A DNA stretch of 64,000 nt, taken from Bacteroidales bacterium (lineage in GTDB: Bacteria; Bacteroidota; Bacteroidia; Bacteroidales; F082). A model generated the notes under the pieces. That model saw only the letters and a list, made by a program, of their open reading frames with translations. It did not search any database and had not been told where the DNA came from. Below, one piece after another: positions 55,880 to 64,000 of this stretch (positions are counted from its first letter, which is position 1; each line of letters begins with the position of its first letter). The DNA lies in contig JAFGXS010000057.1 of assembly GCA_016936505.1 (NCBI GenBank), positions 1 to 64,000 on the forward strand. Direction: 5' to 3'. The translations under genes were made by a program, and so were the position numbers.

Positions 55880-57193
55880 CTAAGAACCTGATGAATTGGC
55901 CAGGTTCACATCAATCTGATTTTCAGAAGATGCAATAATACTGGAAATGGTCATGTCACCTGTAACGTTTACTGCTGTTCTGAGCATATCCAGCGGCCGG
56001 TCCACAGCAAAGATAAGGGCAATACCTTCGGTGGGAATGCCCACCGCAGTGAGCACAATTACAAGCATCACAATACCCGCTCCGGGAACGGCAGCCGATC
56101 CGATAGAGGCCAGTGTTGCCGTAACAATGATGGTAAGCTGTTGCGCCAGATCGAGATGCATGCCATACACCTGTGCCAGAAAAACAGCAGCCACCGCCTG
56201 ATACAAACTGGTTCCGTCCATATTTACCGTTGCGCCCAAAGGCAAAACAAAACTGGCTGTTTCGTTGGATATTCCCAGCTTTTCTTCTGCCGTCTCCATT
56301 GTAAAGGGTAAAGTGGCCGCACTGGAACTGGTAGAAAACGCCAGCAACTGCACCGGGGCAATAACTTTCAGAAATCTGCGGTAACGAACCTTGGTAAAGA
56401 AACGTATAAAAATGGGATACACAACAAAAATCATTACGATGAGACCCAACACAACTGTAATACTGTACAAACCCAAAGCCGCAAATAGCGAAAGTGTGTC
56501 TTTGGGGTGCGAACCCGCTACATCCACAATCAATGCTGCAATCAAGGCAAAAACACCATAAGGCGCAGCCATCATGATCAGGTCTATCATTTTCAAAACT
56601 ATATCGTTCAGGCTGTTGAAAAAACTTTTCACCGGTTTGACTTTTTCTTCGGGAAGAAAGATCATAGCCACGCCGAACAAAATGGAAAAAAAGATTACCT
56701 GAAGCATTTTGGTATTATCGGACATGGAACGGAAAAGGTTGGAAGGAACCACATCTACAATGGGTTGCAGCGGAGAGGTTTCCTTCATTTTTACAGCCTG
56801 TACTTCTTTATCCTGTACATTTTTGGCAAACTTTTGTTTGAACTCCTGTGCTTTTTCAGGTGGAAATACTTTTCCCGGATTGGTAATATTCACAATAATT
56901 AATCCCACAGTTATTGCTATTACCGTGGTTAAAATATAAAGCGCAAGCGTTTTCCAGCCTATACGCGAAAGTTTCGAAATATCAGTAAGGTTACTGACTC
57001 CATTAATCAAAGAAACAATGATCAACGGAACAGCAATCAGTTTCAGCAGGTTAATGAAAATGGTTCCCCAGGGTTTGATATAAAAATCGGTAAACTGAAT
57101 CCACTGCCAATGCACAGCCATCAATCCCCACAGAACCCCCAGTCCCATTCCAATCAAAATTTTCCAGTGAAAAGCAATTTTTCCTTTCTTCAT
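55880..57193 (-). CDS. Dicarboxylate/amino acid:cation symporter (DAACS)
   Basis: Sodium- or proton-coupled symporter of the glutamate/C4-dicarboxylate family with 437 residues. The HP1 serine motif reads STSSSAATLP, the TM7 motif is NMDGTSLY, and HP2 contains GSAAVPGAGIVML. These residues build the substrate and cation sites. Glutamate, aspartate, succinate or serine/threonine are all possible. It diverges from pfkA. Confidence 0.94.
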   Translation of the reverse strand: MKKGKIAFHWKILIGMGLGVLWGLMAVHWQWIQFTDFYIKPWGTIFINLLKLIAVPLIIVSLINGVSNLTDISKLSRIGWKTLALYILTTVIAITVGLIIVNITNPGKVFPPEKAQEFKQKFAKNVQDKEVQAVKMKETSPLQPIVDVVPSNLFRSMSDNTKMLQVIFFSILFGVAMIFLPEEKVKPVKSFFNSLNDIVLKMIDLIMMAAPYGVFALIAALIVDVAGSHPKDTLSLFAALGLYSITVVLGLIVMIFVVYPIFIRFFTKVRYRRFLKVIAPVQLLAFSTSSSAATLPFTMETAEEKLGISNETASFVLPLGATVNMDGTSLYQAVAAVFLAQVYGMHLDLAQQLTIIVTATLASIGSAAVPGAGIVMLVIVLTAVGIPTEGIALIFAVDRPLDMLRTAVNVTGDMTISSIIASSENQIDVNLANSSGS

Positions 57194-57251
57194 ATGGACA
57201 AAGAAATATTAATAAAACAAAAATTAAGGGGAGAGAAAACTTCCCTTTTTT

Positions 57252-57268
57252 CAAAAGTAGTAAATTTG
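57252..57268. promoter_or_regulatory. Back-to-back divergent -7 elements (symporter / pfkA)
   Basis: Minus-strand TACTTTTG (57252-57259) and plus-strand TAAATTTG (57261-57268) are one base apart. The plus box ends 25 nt before the pfkA ATG and the minus box 58 nt before the symporter start. Confidence 0.6.
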
Positions 57269-57293
57269 TACAAATCATTAAAGCGTCATCGTT

Positions 57294-58316
57294 ATGGCCA
57301 AACCAAAAAGAATAGGCATTCTGACTGCCGGGGGCGACTGTCCCGGGCTGAATGCAGCCATCCGCGGAGTAGGCAAAACAGCCATTGTTAAATACGGAAT
57401 GGAAGTAGTGGGGATCTCATCGGGATACCTCGGATTACTGGAAAATGATTACATGCCCCTGACAGAAAGCTCTCTTTCGGGGATTCTTACTTTGGGAGGA
57501 ACCATTTTAGGAACCTCACGTGAGAAGCCGTTTAAGAAAACACACAATCTGGTGAATAAGAAGCCGGATCTCATTAAAGAAAATTATAAAACTGCCGGTT
57601 TCGACTGCGTAGTTTGCATTGGGGGAAACGGAACCATGAAAACAGCAGAACAGCTTGCCGAAAAGGGGTTAAACGTTATCGGTCTTCCCAAAACCATTGA
57701 TAATGATGTTTGGGGAACCAACCAGACTTTTGGTTTCGATTCGGCCTTACACATTGCTACCGATGCCATAGACCGGTTGCATTCTACAGCTAACTCTCAC
57801 AAACGCATCATGGTTATTGAGGTGATGGGGCATCATGCCGGATGGCTGGCACTTTATTCGGGCATGGCCGGTGGTGGAGACGTGATTTTGATTCCCGAAC
57901 TGGAATATGATATTCAGGCAGTAAATAAATACCTAAAAAAGAGAGCCAAATCAGGCAAGCCCTATTCCATTGTTGTGGTTGCCGAAGGAATCAACAAACC
58001 CAAAGATATTTCTGCAGCAACTTATATTGCCCAGGAAATTGAAAAAGGTGTTGGCATTGAAACAAGAAACACAATTTTAGGATATATTCAGCGTGGCGGA
58101 AGCCCCACTCCTCTCGACCGTTTACTGGCTTCGAGTTACGGGGCCTATGCAGTAGATCTGATAGCTCAGGAAAAGTTTGGGCAAATGGTTATGCGCGAAG
58201 GCGATACCATTGGAGCTATTCCCCTTTCGGAAGTAGGAGGAAAACTAAGACTGGTCCCTCCCGACCATCATTTATTGGAAAAAGCCCGGGGACTGGGTGT
58301 TTGTTTGGGGAAATAA
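57294..58316 (+). CDS. pfkA: 6-phosphofructokinase (group III, predicted ATP-dependent)
   Basis: Commits fructose-6-phosphate to glycolysis. In 340 residues: GGDCPGLNAAIRG (13-25), GGNGT (110-114), PKTIDND (132-138) with the catalytic Asp cluster, and MGHHAGWLALYSG. Gly113 stands where pyrophosphate-dependent enzymes have Asp, pointing to ATP, while Lys133 in PKTIDND is shared with the PPi-type and group III clades. Phosphoryl donor is therefore a prediction. It diverges from the symporter gene. Confidence 0.93.
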   Translation: MAKPKRIGILTAGGDCPGLNAAIRGVGKTAIVKYGMEVVGISSGYLGLLENDYMPLTESSLSGILTLGGTILGTSREKPFKKTHNLVNKKPDLIKENYKTAGFDCVVCIGGNGTMKTAEQLAEKGLNVIGLPKTIDNDVWGTNQTFGFDSALHIATDAIDRLHSTANSHKRIMVIEVMGHHAGWLALYSGMAGGGDVILIPELEYDIQAVNKYLKKRAKSGKPYSIVVVAEGINKPKDISAATYIAQEIEKGVGIETRNTILGYIQRGGSPTPLDRLLASSYGAYAVDLIAQEKFGQMVMREGDTIGAIPLSEVGGKLRLVPPDHHLLEKARGLGVCLGK

Positions 58317-58417
58317 GAATTTTTTGATTTTTAAACCAGGGATATCACTTTTTGATTTCAGAATTAAAAACAACTTCAAAAATCATTATTCGTTAATCCC
58401 TGTTCGATATTCAAATC

Positions 58418-60466
58418 TTATTTTATCTCACTGCCATTATTCACAACTGATTCAGGCGACACAAAACGCAGGTTCCCTTCTTTGTCTTCTGCCATCAGAA
58501 TCATACCCTGTGATGTTATGCCTTTTAGCTGACGAGGTGCCAGATTAACCAGAACAGCTACCTGTTTTCCGATAATATCTTCTGGCTCGTAATGTTCGGC
58601 AATACCCGAAACCACTATTCTCTGATCTATTCCGGTGTCTATTTTCAGTTGCAAAAGTTTTTTTGTTTTGGGAACCTTTACCGCTTCCAGTATGGTTCCC
58701 ACGCGGATATCCATTGTTGCGAAAGTATCGTAATCCACTTCCTCCTTTTGTGGTTTTGCCGGTGTTGCCAACTGATTTTCTTTTTTAGTTGCCAGGAGTT
58801 TTTCTACCTGTTTTTCAACATCGGCATCTTCAATCTTTTCAAAAAGAAATTCGGGAGCACCAAGTTGGTGACCTTCGGAGAGTAATTCTGTATTTCCGGC
58901 TTCGTCCCAGGTCAGCTTTTCAATTTGCAACATGCTGTATAATTTCTCAGAAGAGAAGGGCAAAAAGGGTTCTGAAAGCACAGCCAGATTAGCAGCAATT
59001 TGAAGAGAAATATTCAAAATGGTTTCCACGCGCTGAGGATCTGTTTTGAAAATTTTCCAGGGTTCATTTTCTGTGAGGTATTTATTTCCCAATCGTGCCA
59101 GATTCATCATTTCTGCCAAAGCTTCACGGAAACGGTACAATTCCAGGCTGCTGCCAACCTTTCCAGGGAATTGTTTGATGCTTTCCAGCGTTTCTTTGTC
59201 CAAATCATTCAACTCATGCCTTGCAGGAACCTTTCCGTTGAAATACTTCTGTGTGAGCACTAATGTACGGTTCACAAAGTTACCGAAGATTGCCAACAAC
59301 TCATTGTTATTGCGTGCCTGAAAATCCTTCCAGGTAAAATCATTGTCTTTGGTTTCCGGGGCATTAGCTGTGAGCACATAGCGTAGCACATCCTGTTTTC
59401 CCGGGAAATCTTCCAGGTATTCATGCAACCAAACGGCCCAATTACGGGAAGTGGAAATTTTATCATTTTCCAGGTTTAGAAACTCGTTAGCCGGAACATT
59501 ATCAGGAACAATATATGAACCTTCGGCATGCAACATCACCGGGAAAATAATGCAGTGGAATACAATATTATCTTTCCCAATAAAATGCACCAGTTTACTG
59601 TCGTCCGATTTCCAATAGGGTTCCCAGTCTTTGCCTGAAGTTTCACTCCACTCTTTGCTGGCAGAAATGTAGCCGATCGGAGCATCAAACCAAACGTAAA
59701 GTACTTTTCCTTCGACACCTTCAACAGGAACTTTCACACCCCAGTCCAAATCACGGGTTACAGCACGTGGCTGCAGTCCCTGATCAATCCATGATTTCAC
59801 CTGGCCATACACATTAGCTTTCCAATCCTCTTTATGACCTTCAAGAATCCATTCTTTCAACCAGTCTTCATACTGATCCAAAGGCAAATACCAGTGTTTG
59901 GTTTCTTTCAATACCGGAATGTTTCCGCTTAAAGCAGATTTGGGATTGATGAGATCCATCGGACTCAGTGAAGTACCACAGCTTTCACACTGATCGCCGT
60001 AAGCTTTTTCGAAACCGCAATGAGGACAGGTGCCTGTAATATAACGGTCGGCAAGAAACGTATGATTTTCCTCATCGTAATACTGTTCGCTGCTTTTTTC
60101 AATGAACTTCCCTTCGTCGTACAATTTCCTGAAAAAAGCGGCCGCAGTTTCATGGTGCACCGGAGCCGATGTTCTGGAATACACATCAAAAGAAACACCA
60201 AACGTTTCAAACGATTCTTTAATTTGATTGTGGTAACGGTCCACTATATCCTGTGGTTTCACCCCTTCTTTGCGTGCTTTAATGGTAATCGGAACACCAT
60301 GTTCGTCGGAACCACCGATAAATAAAACATCTCTTCCTTTGGAACGCAAATAACGGGCATAAATGTCTGCCGGAACATAAACTCCTGCAAGGTGTCCGAT
60401 ATGAATAGGCCCATTGGCATAAGGAAGGGCAGAGGTAATCGTATATCTCTTAAATGCTTTGCTCAT
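58418..60466 (-). CDS. metG: Methionine--tRNA ligase with C-terminal tRNA-binding domain
   Basis: Class I synthetase of about 682 residues. Motifs are [14 protein letters not shown] (HIGH), two zinc-knuckle pairs CPHCGF ... CESCG, and the KISTS signature ([10 protein letters not shown]). A charged linker leads to a C-terminal OB domain ([20 protein letters not shown] ... [11 protein letters not shown]), which aids tRNA binding and dimerisation. The Met at 60466 ([10 protein letters not shown]) fits the TACCTTTG box; an earlier Met at 60475 would leave almost no leader. Confidence 0.96.
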   Translation of the reverse strand: MSKAFKRYTITSALPYANGPIHIGHLAGVYVPADIYARYLRSKGRDVLFIGGSDEHGVPITIKARKEGVKPQDIVDRYHNQIKESFETFGVSFDVYSRTSAPVHHETAAAFFRKLYDEGKFIEKSSEQYYDEENHTFLADRYITGTCPHCGFEKAYGDQCESCGTSLSPMDLINPKSALSGNIPVLKETKHWYLPLDQYEDWLKEWILEGHKEDWKANVYGQVKSWIDQGLQPRAVTRDLDWGVKVPVEGVEGKVLYVWFDAPIGYISASKEWSETSGKDWEPYWKSDDSKLVHFIGKDNIVFHCIIFPVMLHAEGSYIVPDNVPANEFLNLENDKISTSRNWAVWLHEYLEDFPGKQDVLRYVLTANAPETKDNDFTWKDFQARNNNELLAIFGNFVNRTLVLTQKYFNGKVPARHELNDLDKETLESIKQFPGKVGSSLELYRFREALAEMMNLARLGNKYLTENEPWKIFKTDPQRVETILNISLQIAANLAVLSEPFLPFSSEKLYSMLQIEKLTWDEAGNTELLSEGHQLGAPEFLFEKIEDADVEKQVEKLLATKKENQLATPAKPQKEEVDYDTFATMDIRVGTILEAVKVPKTKKLLQLKIDTGIDQRIVVSGIAEHYEPEDIIGKQVAVLVNLAPRQLKGITSQGMILMAEDKEGNLRFVSPESVVNNGSEIK

Positions 60467-60483
60467 ACATTTCAAAATTTCCG

Positions 60484-60491
60484 CAAAGGTA
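60484..60491 (-). promoter_or_regulatory. -7 promoter element of metG
   Basis: Minus-strand TACCTTTG lies 17 nt before the 60466 start. Confidence 0.6.
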
Positions 60492-60584
60492 CGGAATAGA
60501 ATGCAAGCTTTAGAATTTCACAAAGAGAAAAGATGCAACAACTTATACATCCGTTATCATCATTTTAAAACACAAATTATATTG

Positions 60585-60592
60585 TACTTTTG
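60585..60592 (+). promoter_or_regulatory. -7 promoter element of the LD-carboxypeptidase operon
   Basis: TACTTTTG lies 20 nt before the ATG at 60613. Confidence 0.6.
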
Positions 60593-60612
60593 TTTCTTTC
60601 TGAACACAAATT

Positions 60613-61521
60613 ATGTTTAAATCAAATAAACAACCGGAGTTTCTAAAAGAAGGAAATGCCATTGGTCTGGTAGCACCAGCCCGAAGGATCTCGGAACAGG
60701 AAATTACTGAAGCAGTAAGAATTATCCAAGACAAAGGCTATAAGGTCCTTTATGGTAAAAACCTGTTTGGTACTTATGGCTCTTTTTCAGGAACCGACAA
60801 AGAACGAAGTCAGGATCTTACCGATATGTTTCTTAATCCGGAAGTAAAAGCCGTAATGGCTGTCAGGGGCGGATACGGTTGTGTTCGGGTTGTTGACAGC
60901 ATTACCGAAGAATTCATTCAAAATCATCCCAAATGGTTTATCGGTTACAGCGATATGACCGTTCTTCACAGCAAACTACACCAGATTGGACTGCAAAGCC
61001 TTCACGCCTCTATGCCGATTAATTTTTCTGAAAATACCAATGAAGCTTTGAGTAGTCTTTTTGGAATTCTAGAAGGTAATCTTCCGGCCTACGAATGGGA
61101 TTTTCATCCACTGAATAGAAAAGGAAACGCTTCCGGAATCCTTACGGGAGGAAATATCTCCGTTTTATATAGCTTGCTCGGTTCCGGCACCTTTCCCGAT
61201 ACGGAAAATAAAATCCTTTTTCTTGAAGATCTGGACGAGTACCTGTATCATATCGACCGCATGATGCAAGCGTTTAAAAGAGCGGGAAAGCTAAACAAAC
61301 TAAATGGTCTGATCATCGGTGGGCTTACTGACATGCATGACAATACCGTTCCTTTTGGGAAGAATGCAATGGAAATTATTAATGAAATCACAACAGAATA
61401 CAACTACCCGGTAGCTTTTAATTTACCGGCAGGCCATATTAATGACAATCGCGCTTTGGTTCTGGGACATTCGGTCACATTGCAGGTTGAAGCCATATCA
61501 AAACTTTCCTATAATCTTTAA
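60613..61521 (+). CDS. LD-carboxypeptidase (peptidase family S66)
   Basis: Removes the terminal D-Ala from murein tetrapeptides during cell-wall recycling; cytoplasmic, as no signal peptide is present. The 302-residue protein shows IGLVAPARRIS, AVRGGYGCVRVVD, and the nucleophile Ser113 in GYSDMTVLH. The late LFLEDLDEYLYHIDRM and AFNLPAGHINDNRAL hold the likely Glu and His of the triad. It is followed 3 nt later by the YraN gene. Confidence 0.94.
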   Translation: MFKSNKQPEFLKEGNAIGLVAPARRISEQEITEAVRIIQDKGYKVLYGKNLFGTYGSFSGTDKERSQDLTDMFLNPEVKAVMAVRGGYGCVRVVDSITEEFIQNHPKWFIGYSDMTVLHSKLHQIGLQSLHASMPINFSENTNEALSSLFGILEGNLPAYEWDFHPLNRKGNASGILTGGNISVLYSLLGSGTFPDTENKILFLEDLDEYLYHIDRMMQAFKRAGKLNKLNGLIIGGLTDMHDNTVPFGKNAMEIINEITTEYNYPVAFNLPAGHINDNRALVLGHSVTLQVEAISKLSYNL

Positions 61522-61524
61522 AAA

Positions 61525-61884
61525 ATGGCCAGGCACAACCATCTGGGAAAAAAAGGAGAACAACTGGCAAAAGAATATCTTTTGCAAAAAGGATGGCAAT
61601 TGCTTGAAGAAAACTGGCGTTTTGAACACAAGGAAGTAGATTTAATTTTCAGAGAGGGTGATGAGCTGATTATTGTTGAAGTAAAAACACGCAGCACAGA
61701 CTATTTTGGTAACCCCGAAGAAGCAGTGAGTGAAGCAAAAGAAGAACACTTAATTCAGGCAGCAGAAGCTTATTTGGAAGAACACAACCTGAACACAGAA
61801 GTTCGTTATGATGTGGTAGCCATCATTCTGAAAAACAGGCAATATGAGATCACCCACATCCCCGACGCATTTTACCCCAGATGA
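61525..61884 (+). CDS. YraN family protein (UPF0102)
   Basis: A 119-residue restriction-endonuclease-fold protein of the YraN/UPF0102 family. The nuclease-like core reads FEHKEVDLIFREGDELIIVEVKTRS, with Asp and Glu-x-Lys in the PD-(D/E)xK arrangement. The N-terminus has GKKGEQLAKEYLLQKGW. Its cellular role is unsettled, with DNA repair or Holliday-junction processing proposed for relatives. It overlaps the next gene by 4 bp (ATGA). Confidence 0.92.
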   Translation: MARHNHLGKKGEQLAKEYLLQKGWQLLEENWRFEHKEVDLIFREGDELIIVEVKTRSTDYFGNPEEAVSEAKEEHLIQAAEAYLEEHNLNTEVRYDVVAIILKNRQYEITHIPDAFYPR

Positions 61885-62099
61885 ATCTTCAAAACAAAAA
61901 AACTCAAAACATTATTGGCATTATTGTACTGCTTATGCTGGTAGCATTAGCCCTGCTGAAATGGGTATTGGGCTGGTGCAGTATTTGGTTATGCGTAATC
62001 TTTGGGGGTATTGTTGTGGCCTGGAGTATTATTTCCGACTCGACAACGCATGAAAAACCATCAGAGGAATCTCAGAATGATACAAAACCTCCTGTGTAA
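61881..62099 (+). CDS. Small hypothetical membrane protein
   Basis: A 72-residue protein with two hydrophobic segments (IIGIIVLLMLVALALLKW and WLCVIFGGIVVAWSII) and a polar tail (STTHEKPSEESQNDT). Translation is probably coupled to YraN. Its last 71 bp overlap the 3' end of the convergent universal stress protein gene. Confidence 0.7.
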   Translation: MNLQNKKTQNIIGIIVLLMLVALALLKWVLGWCSIWLCVIFGGIVVAWSIISDSTTHEKPSEESQNDTKPPV

Positions 62100-63156
62100 T
62101 ACTTGGCTTATACAACTTCATAAACAGATTTCTGTGGTGAGTAGTCATGGCAATAATATCAATCTTATTTTCCTTTACAAAATCTTCCAGGCAAAGCTGT
62201 AAATCAATGCACTCTAACAATCCGCATTCCAGTTGTTGAACCCCCAGTTTTTCAGTTATAAACTTCTTCATTTGGTGCATTTGCACCTCCTGTTTATTTT
62301 CAATCATTTCGGAAACATGTAGGCAGTTTATTGAAGCCTTAAAAGGTTTGGCAAACGAAGCCAGCTTGCTCAGCGACCAATAATCTGTTTCGTCAAAATC
62401 GGTAGCATAGGCAATACGCTGAGGTAATGTACAACTTTCTGAATTAAAATCTTTCGGAACCGCAATAATCGGGCGCGATGTTTTATCGATCACTTTAGCT
62501 GTAACACTGCCGAAAGACCATATTCCTTCCCGTTTTCCTCCTCTGGTTCCCATTACAATTAAACCGGGATTATATGCCTCTGCATATTCCAGTATGGAGT
62601 TGATCACACTTCCCCTGACCAAATCATAAAATATATTGACTCCCTTAATTTTATTCTCTCTTAATTTATCTCTGAGCTTTTGCTGCAATGCTTTCAGGTT
62701 TTTCTCTACCTGTTCTTCCATTTCACGGGTAATCTCCTCCAGGTTTACAGCAAAAGTAAACGTTTCCATGTGCACAAACGGACTTTGATTGGGATCCATG
62801 TAAACATGAAACAACTGCACGTCGGCTTTCATTACCGATGCCAGATGCAGCGCATAACAGGCTGCATTTTCTGCGTGTTCTGTAAAATCAACAGGAACCA
62901 AAATGCGGCGGGCTATGCGCATATAGTCCACCGCCTGCTGCTTTTCTTTTCCATAAGCCGATTTAAAGTCCTCATAAATCAGAGAAGCAGTTAGAAAATC
63001 TTCAGTACGAACCATCACATCAACCCCTCCCGCAGCTTCTTTAATGGCGTTTTGATGGGTCATAAAACTTTCCATACCTTGTTCTTCAAGCATCGCACTC
63101 AATAATTGCGCCCGCATTTGGGTAAGAGTAGCCAGAGTCCGGAATTGATTGTTCAT
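62029..63156 (-). CDS. Tandem universal stress protein with N-terminal DUF2007-like domain
   Basis: 375 residues: an N-terminal ~70-residue segment (RAQLLSAMLEEQGMESFM ... DFLTASLIYEDF) resembling DUF2007 signal-transducer domains, then two UspA domains. The first is complete (RRILVPVDFTEHAENAACYAL ... LIVMGTRGG-REGIWSFGSVTAKVI), with the G-2x-G-9x-G(S/T) ATP-binding pattern. The second is divergent (RIAYATDFDETDYWSLSKLA, IIAMTTHHRN) and lacks that pattern. No promoter with a perfect TAnnTTTG was seen. Confidence 0.88.
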   Translation of the reverse strand: MNNQFRTLATLTQMRAQLLSAMLEEQGMESFMTHQNAIKEAAGGVDVMVRTEDFLTASLIYEDFKSAYGKEKQQAVDYMRIARRILVPVDFTEHAENAACYALHLASVMKADVQLFHVYMDPNQSPFVHMETFTFAVNLEEITREMEEQVEKNLKALQQKLRDKLRENKIKGVNIFYDLVRGSVINSILEYAEAYNPGLIVMGTRGGKREGIWSFGSVTAKVIDKTSRPIIAVPKDFNSESCTLPQRIAYATDFDETDYWSLSKLASFAKPFKASINCLHVSEMIENKQEVQMHQMKKFITEKLGVQQLECGLLECIDLQLCLEDFVKENKIDIIAMTTHHRNLFMKLYKPSITQEVLYHSEIPLMVFHALSSRK

Positions 63157-63228
63157 TGCCTGACATTTAATTTACTAGGTAAATATAATTAAATTTAAGC
63201 TTTAAAGCAAGAGAACGGTTCTTATTGT

Positions 63229-63236
63229 TAATTTTG
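63229..63236 (+). promoter_or_regulatory. -7 promoter element of the pseudouridine synthase gene
   Basis: TAATTTTG lies 19 nt before the ATG at 63256. Confidence 0.6.
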
Positions 63237-63255
63237 CCGACTCATTTATAATCTC

Positions 63256-64000
63256 ATGGAAAACAGGAAAAAACCATCGCGTCCTCCAATTAAAGAAAAG
63301 AAATCATTTACCCCAAAAGGTGGTAAATTTGTAAAGAAAAAAACTGTTCCTCAAAAAGAAGGAGACGGTTCAATAAGGCTCAACAAATATCTGGCCGACT
63401 CCGGAATTTGTTCCAGACGTGAGGCCGACAAACTCATTGAGAGCGGCGCTGTTTCCATCAACGGAAAAGTGGTAAGTCAACTGGGAACCCGTGTTCAACC
63501 CACAGATAAAGTTCAGTACGGCGGAGAAACTCTTTCGCGTGAAGCACTTCGCTATGTATTACTCAACAAGCCCAAAGGCTACCTGACTACTTCTGACGAT
63601 CCTTTCAACAGAAAAACGGTGATGTCGCTGGTTGAAAATGCCTGCCACGAACGTATTTACCCTGTTGGCCGCCTTGACCGCAACACAACCGGTTTACTGC
63701 TGTTTACCAACGATGGTGAACTGGCAAAAAAAATGATGCACCCTAAATTCAACGTAAAGAAAATTTACCATGTTTTTCTGGATAAGAACCTGACAAAAAA
63801 CGATATGTTGCAAATTGCCGGGGGAATTGAACTGGAAGACGGCCTGATTATGCCCGATAAAATTGCCTACGTAGAAGGTGGCGAAGACAAAAAACAGGTA
63901 GGAATAGAGTTACATTCAGGGAAAAACCGTATTGTACGTCGTATTTTTGAACACATGGGCTACAAAGTTCTCAAACTGGACCGGGTTTTTCTGGCAGGGA
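63256..64000 (+). CDS. RsuA/RluB-family pseudouridine synthase (3' end cut by window)
   Basis: The first 248 residues are present and the gene runs off the window. A lysine-rich N-terminal extension (about 1-37) precedes an S4 RNA-binding domain (IRLNKYLADSGICSRREADKLI). The synthase domain has catalytic Asp141 in GRLDRNTTGLLLFTNDGEL and the later GKNRIVRRIFEHMGYKVLKLDR. The RluB subgroup (23S rRNA) is likely but RluE/F or RsuA-like specificity cannot be ruled out. Confidence 0.92.
   Translation, partial: MENRKKPSRPPIKEKKSFTPKGGKFVKKKTVPQKEGDGSIRLNKYLADSGICSRREADKLIESGAVSINGKVVSQLGTRVQPTDKVQYGGETLSREALRYVLLNKPKGYLTTSDDPFNRKTVMSLVENACHERIYPVGRLDRNTTGLLLFTNDGELAKKMMHPKFNVKKIYHVFLDKNLTKNDMLQIAGGIELEDGLIMPDKIAYVEGGEDKKQVGIELHSGKNRIVRRIFEHMGYKVLKLDRVFLAG

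Noticed and set aside
58317-58417. CAGGGAT/ATCCCTG inverted repeat between pfkA and metG
   Set aside because: The 7-bp arms are about 50 nt apart in AT-rich DNA, with no T-run; too weak to call a terminator.
1-64000. CRISPR arrays, IS elements, prophage, toxin-antitoxin or defence genes
   Set aside because: Looked for repeated spacers, transposase DDE motifs, integrases, restriction or abortive-infection domains; none seen.

Overview
The window reads as a chromosomal segment from a member of the Bacteroidota, probably a free-living Bacteroidia (Marinilabiliales/Bacteroidales-like; the genus cannot be told from the sequence). The evidence is moderate-to-low GC and a TAnnTTTG element (the Bacteroidota -7 box) a short distance upstream of nearly every transcription unit (26 sites listed), with only rare strong Shine-Dalgarno sequences. 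Bacteroidota-typical genes fit too: a two-subunit methylmalonyl-CoA mutase, bacterial GGGP synthase, GlnRS plus AsnRS, and MetRS with a C-terminal OB domain. I see no phage, IS element, CRISPR array, plasmid function or defence locus. Almost all of the DNA is metabolic and housekeeping, and gene ends are tightly packed.

Layout. 1-9.4 kb (minus): one operon for glucose-6-phosphate and pentose phosphate metabolism, gnd-zwf-pgl-tal-pgi followed by a HAD phosphatase/mutase and a GH63-like glycosidase. 9.5-11.6 kb (minus): a DEAD-box helicase and a protein of unknown role. 11.7-13.2 kb (plus): manA and a DUF4442 protein. 13.2-18.6 kb (minus): glnS, an AI-2E-type permease, a fructosamine-kinase-like gene and ahcY. 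18.7-24 kb (plus): a SAM riboswitch, metH and metF; with ahcY diverging from them this is a methionine/SAM recycling block. 24-30.3 kb: a YfdX-family lipoprotein, GGGP synthase, CinA, a nucleoside phosphorylase, a DUF5808 protein, an alpha/beta hydrolase and an MFS transporter.

30.3-36.1 kb: tRNA-Gln(CTG), asnS, rpoN (sigma-54) and several membrane or envelope proteins, including a TlpA-like thioredoxin. 36.2-39.5 kb (minus): ornithine carbamoyltransferase, a hydantoinase/dihydropyrimidinase and a YgjV-GNAT-like protein. 39.5-46.9 kb (minus): mutAB, an acyltransferase-like membrane protein and a penicillin-acylase-family enzyme. 47.1-52.3 kb (plus): a xanthine dehydrogenase operon (two subunits plus XdhC) and a membrane protein. 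52.4-57.2 kb (minus): a B12-binding radical SAM protein, a long-chain acyl-CoA synthetase and a dicarboxylate/amino-acid symporter. 57.3-64 kb: pfkA, metG, LD-carboxypeptidase, YraN, a universal stress protein and the start of a pseudouridine synthase cut by the window edge.

How the parts work together: the first operon can run glucose-6-phosphate through the oxidative pentose phosphate branch and back through transaldolase and Pgi. MetH, MetF and AhcY close the methyl cycle under SAM control. MetH, MutAB and the radical SAM protein all point to cobalamin use. Xanthine dehydrogenase, hydantoinase, OTCase and nucleoside phosphorylase suggest purine/pyrimidine salvage or nitrogen recovery, although they lie in separate transcription units. 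No convincing wholly new multi-gene system was found. The most unusual signals are small: palindromic overlapping divergent promoters, a 22-bp perfect palindrome before the pentose phosphate operon, a structured intergenic patch near 36.2 kb, and a Bacteroidota-type dispersed inverted repeat between metH and metF.
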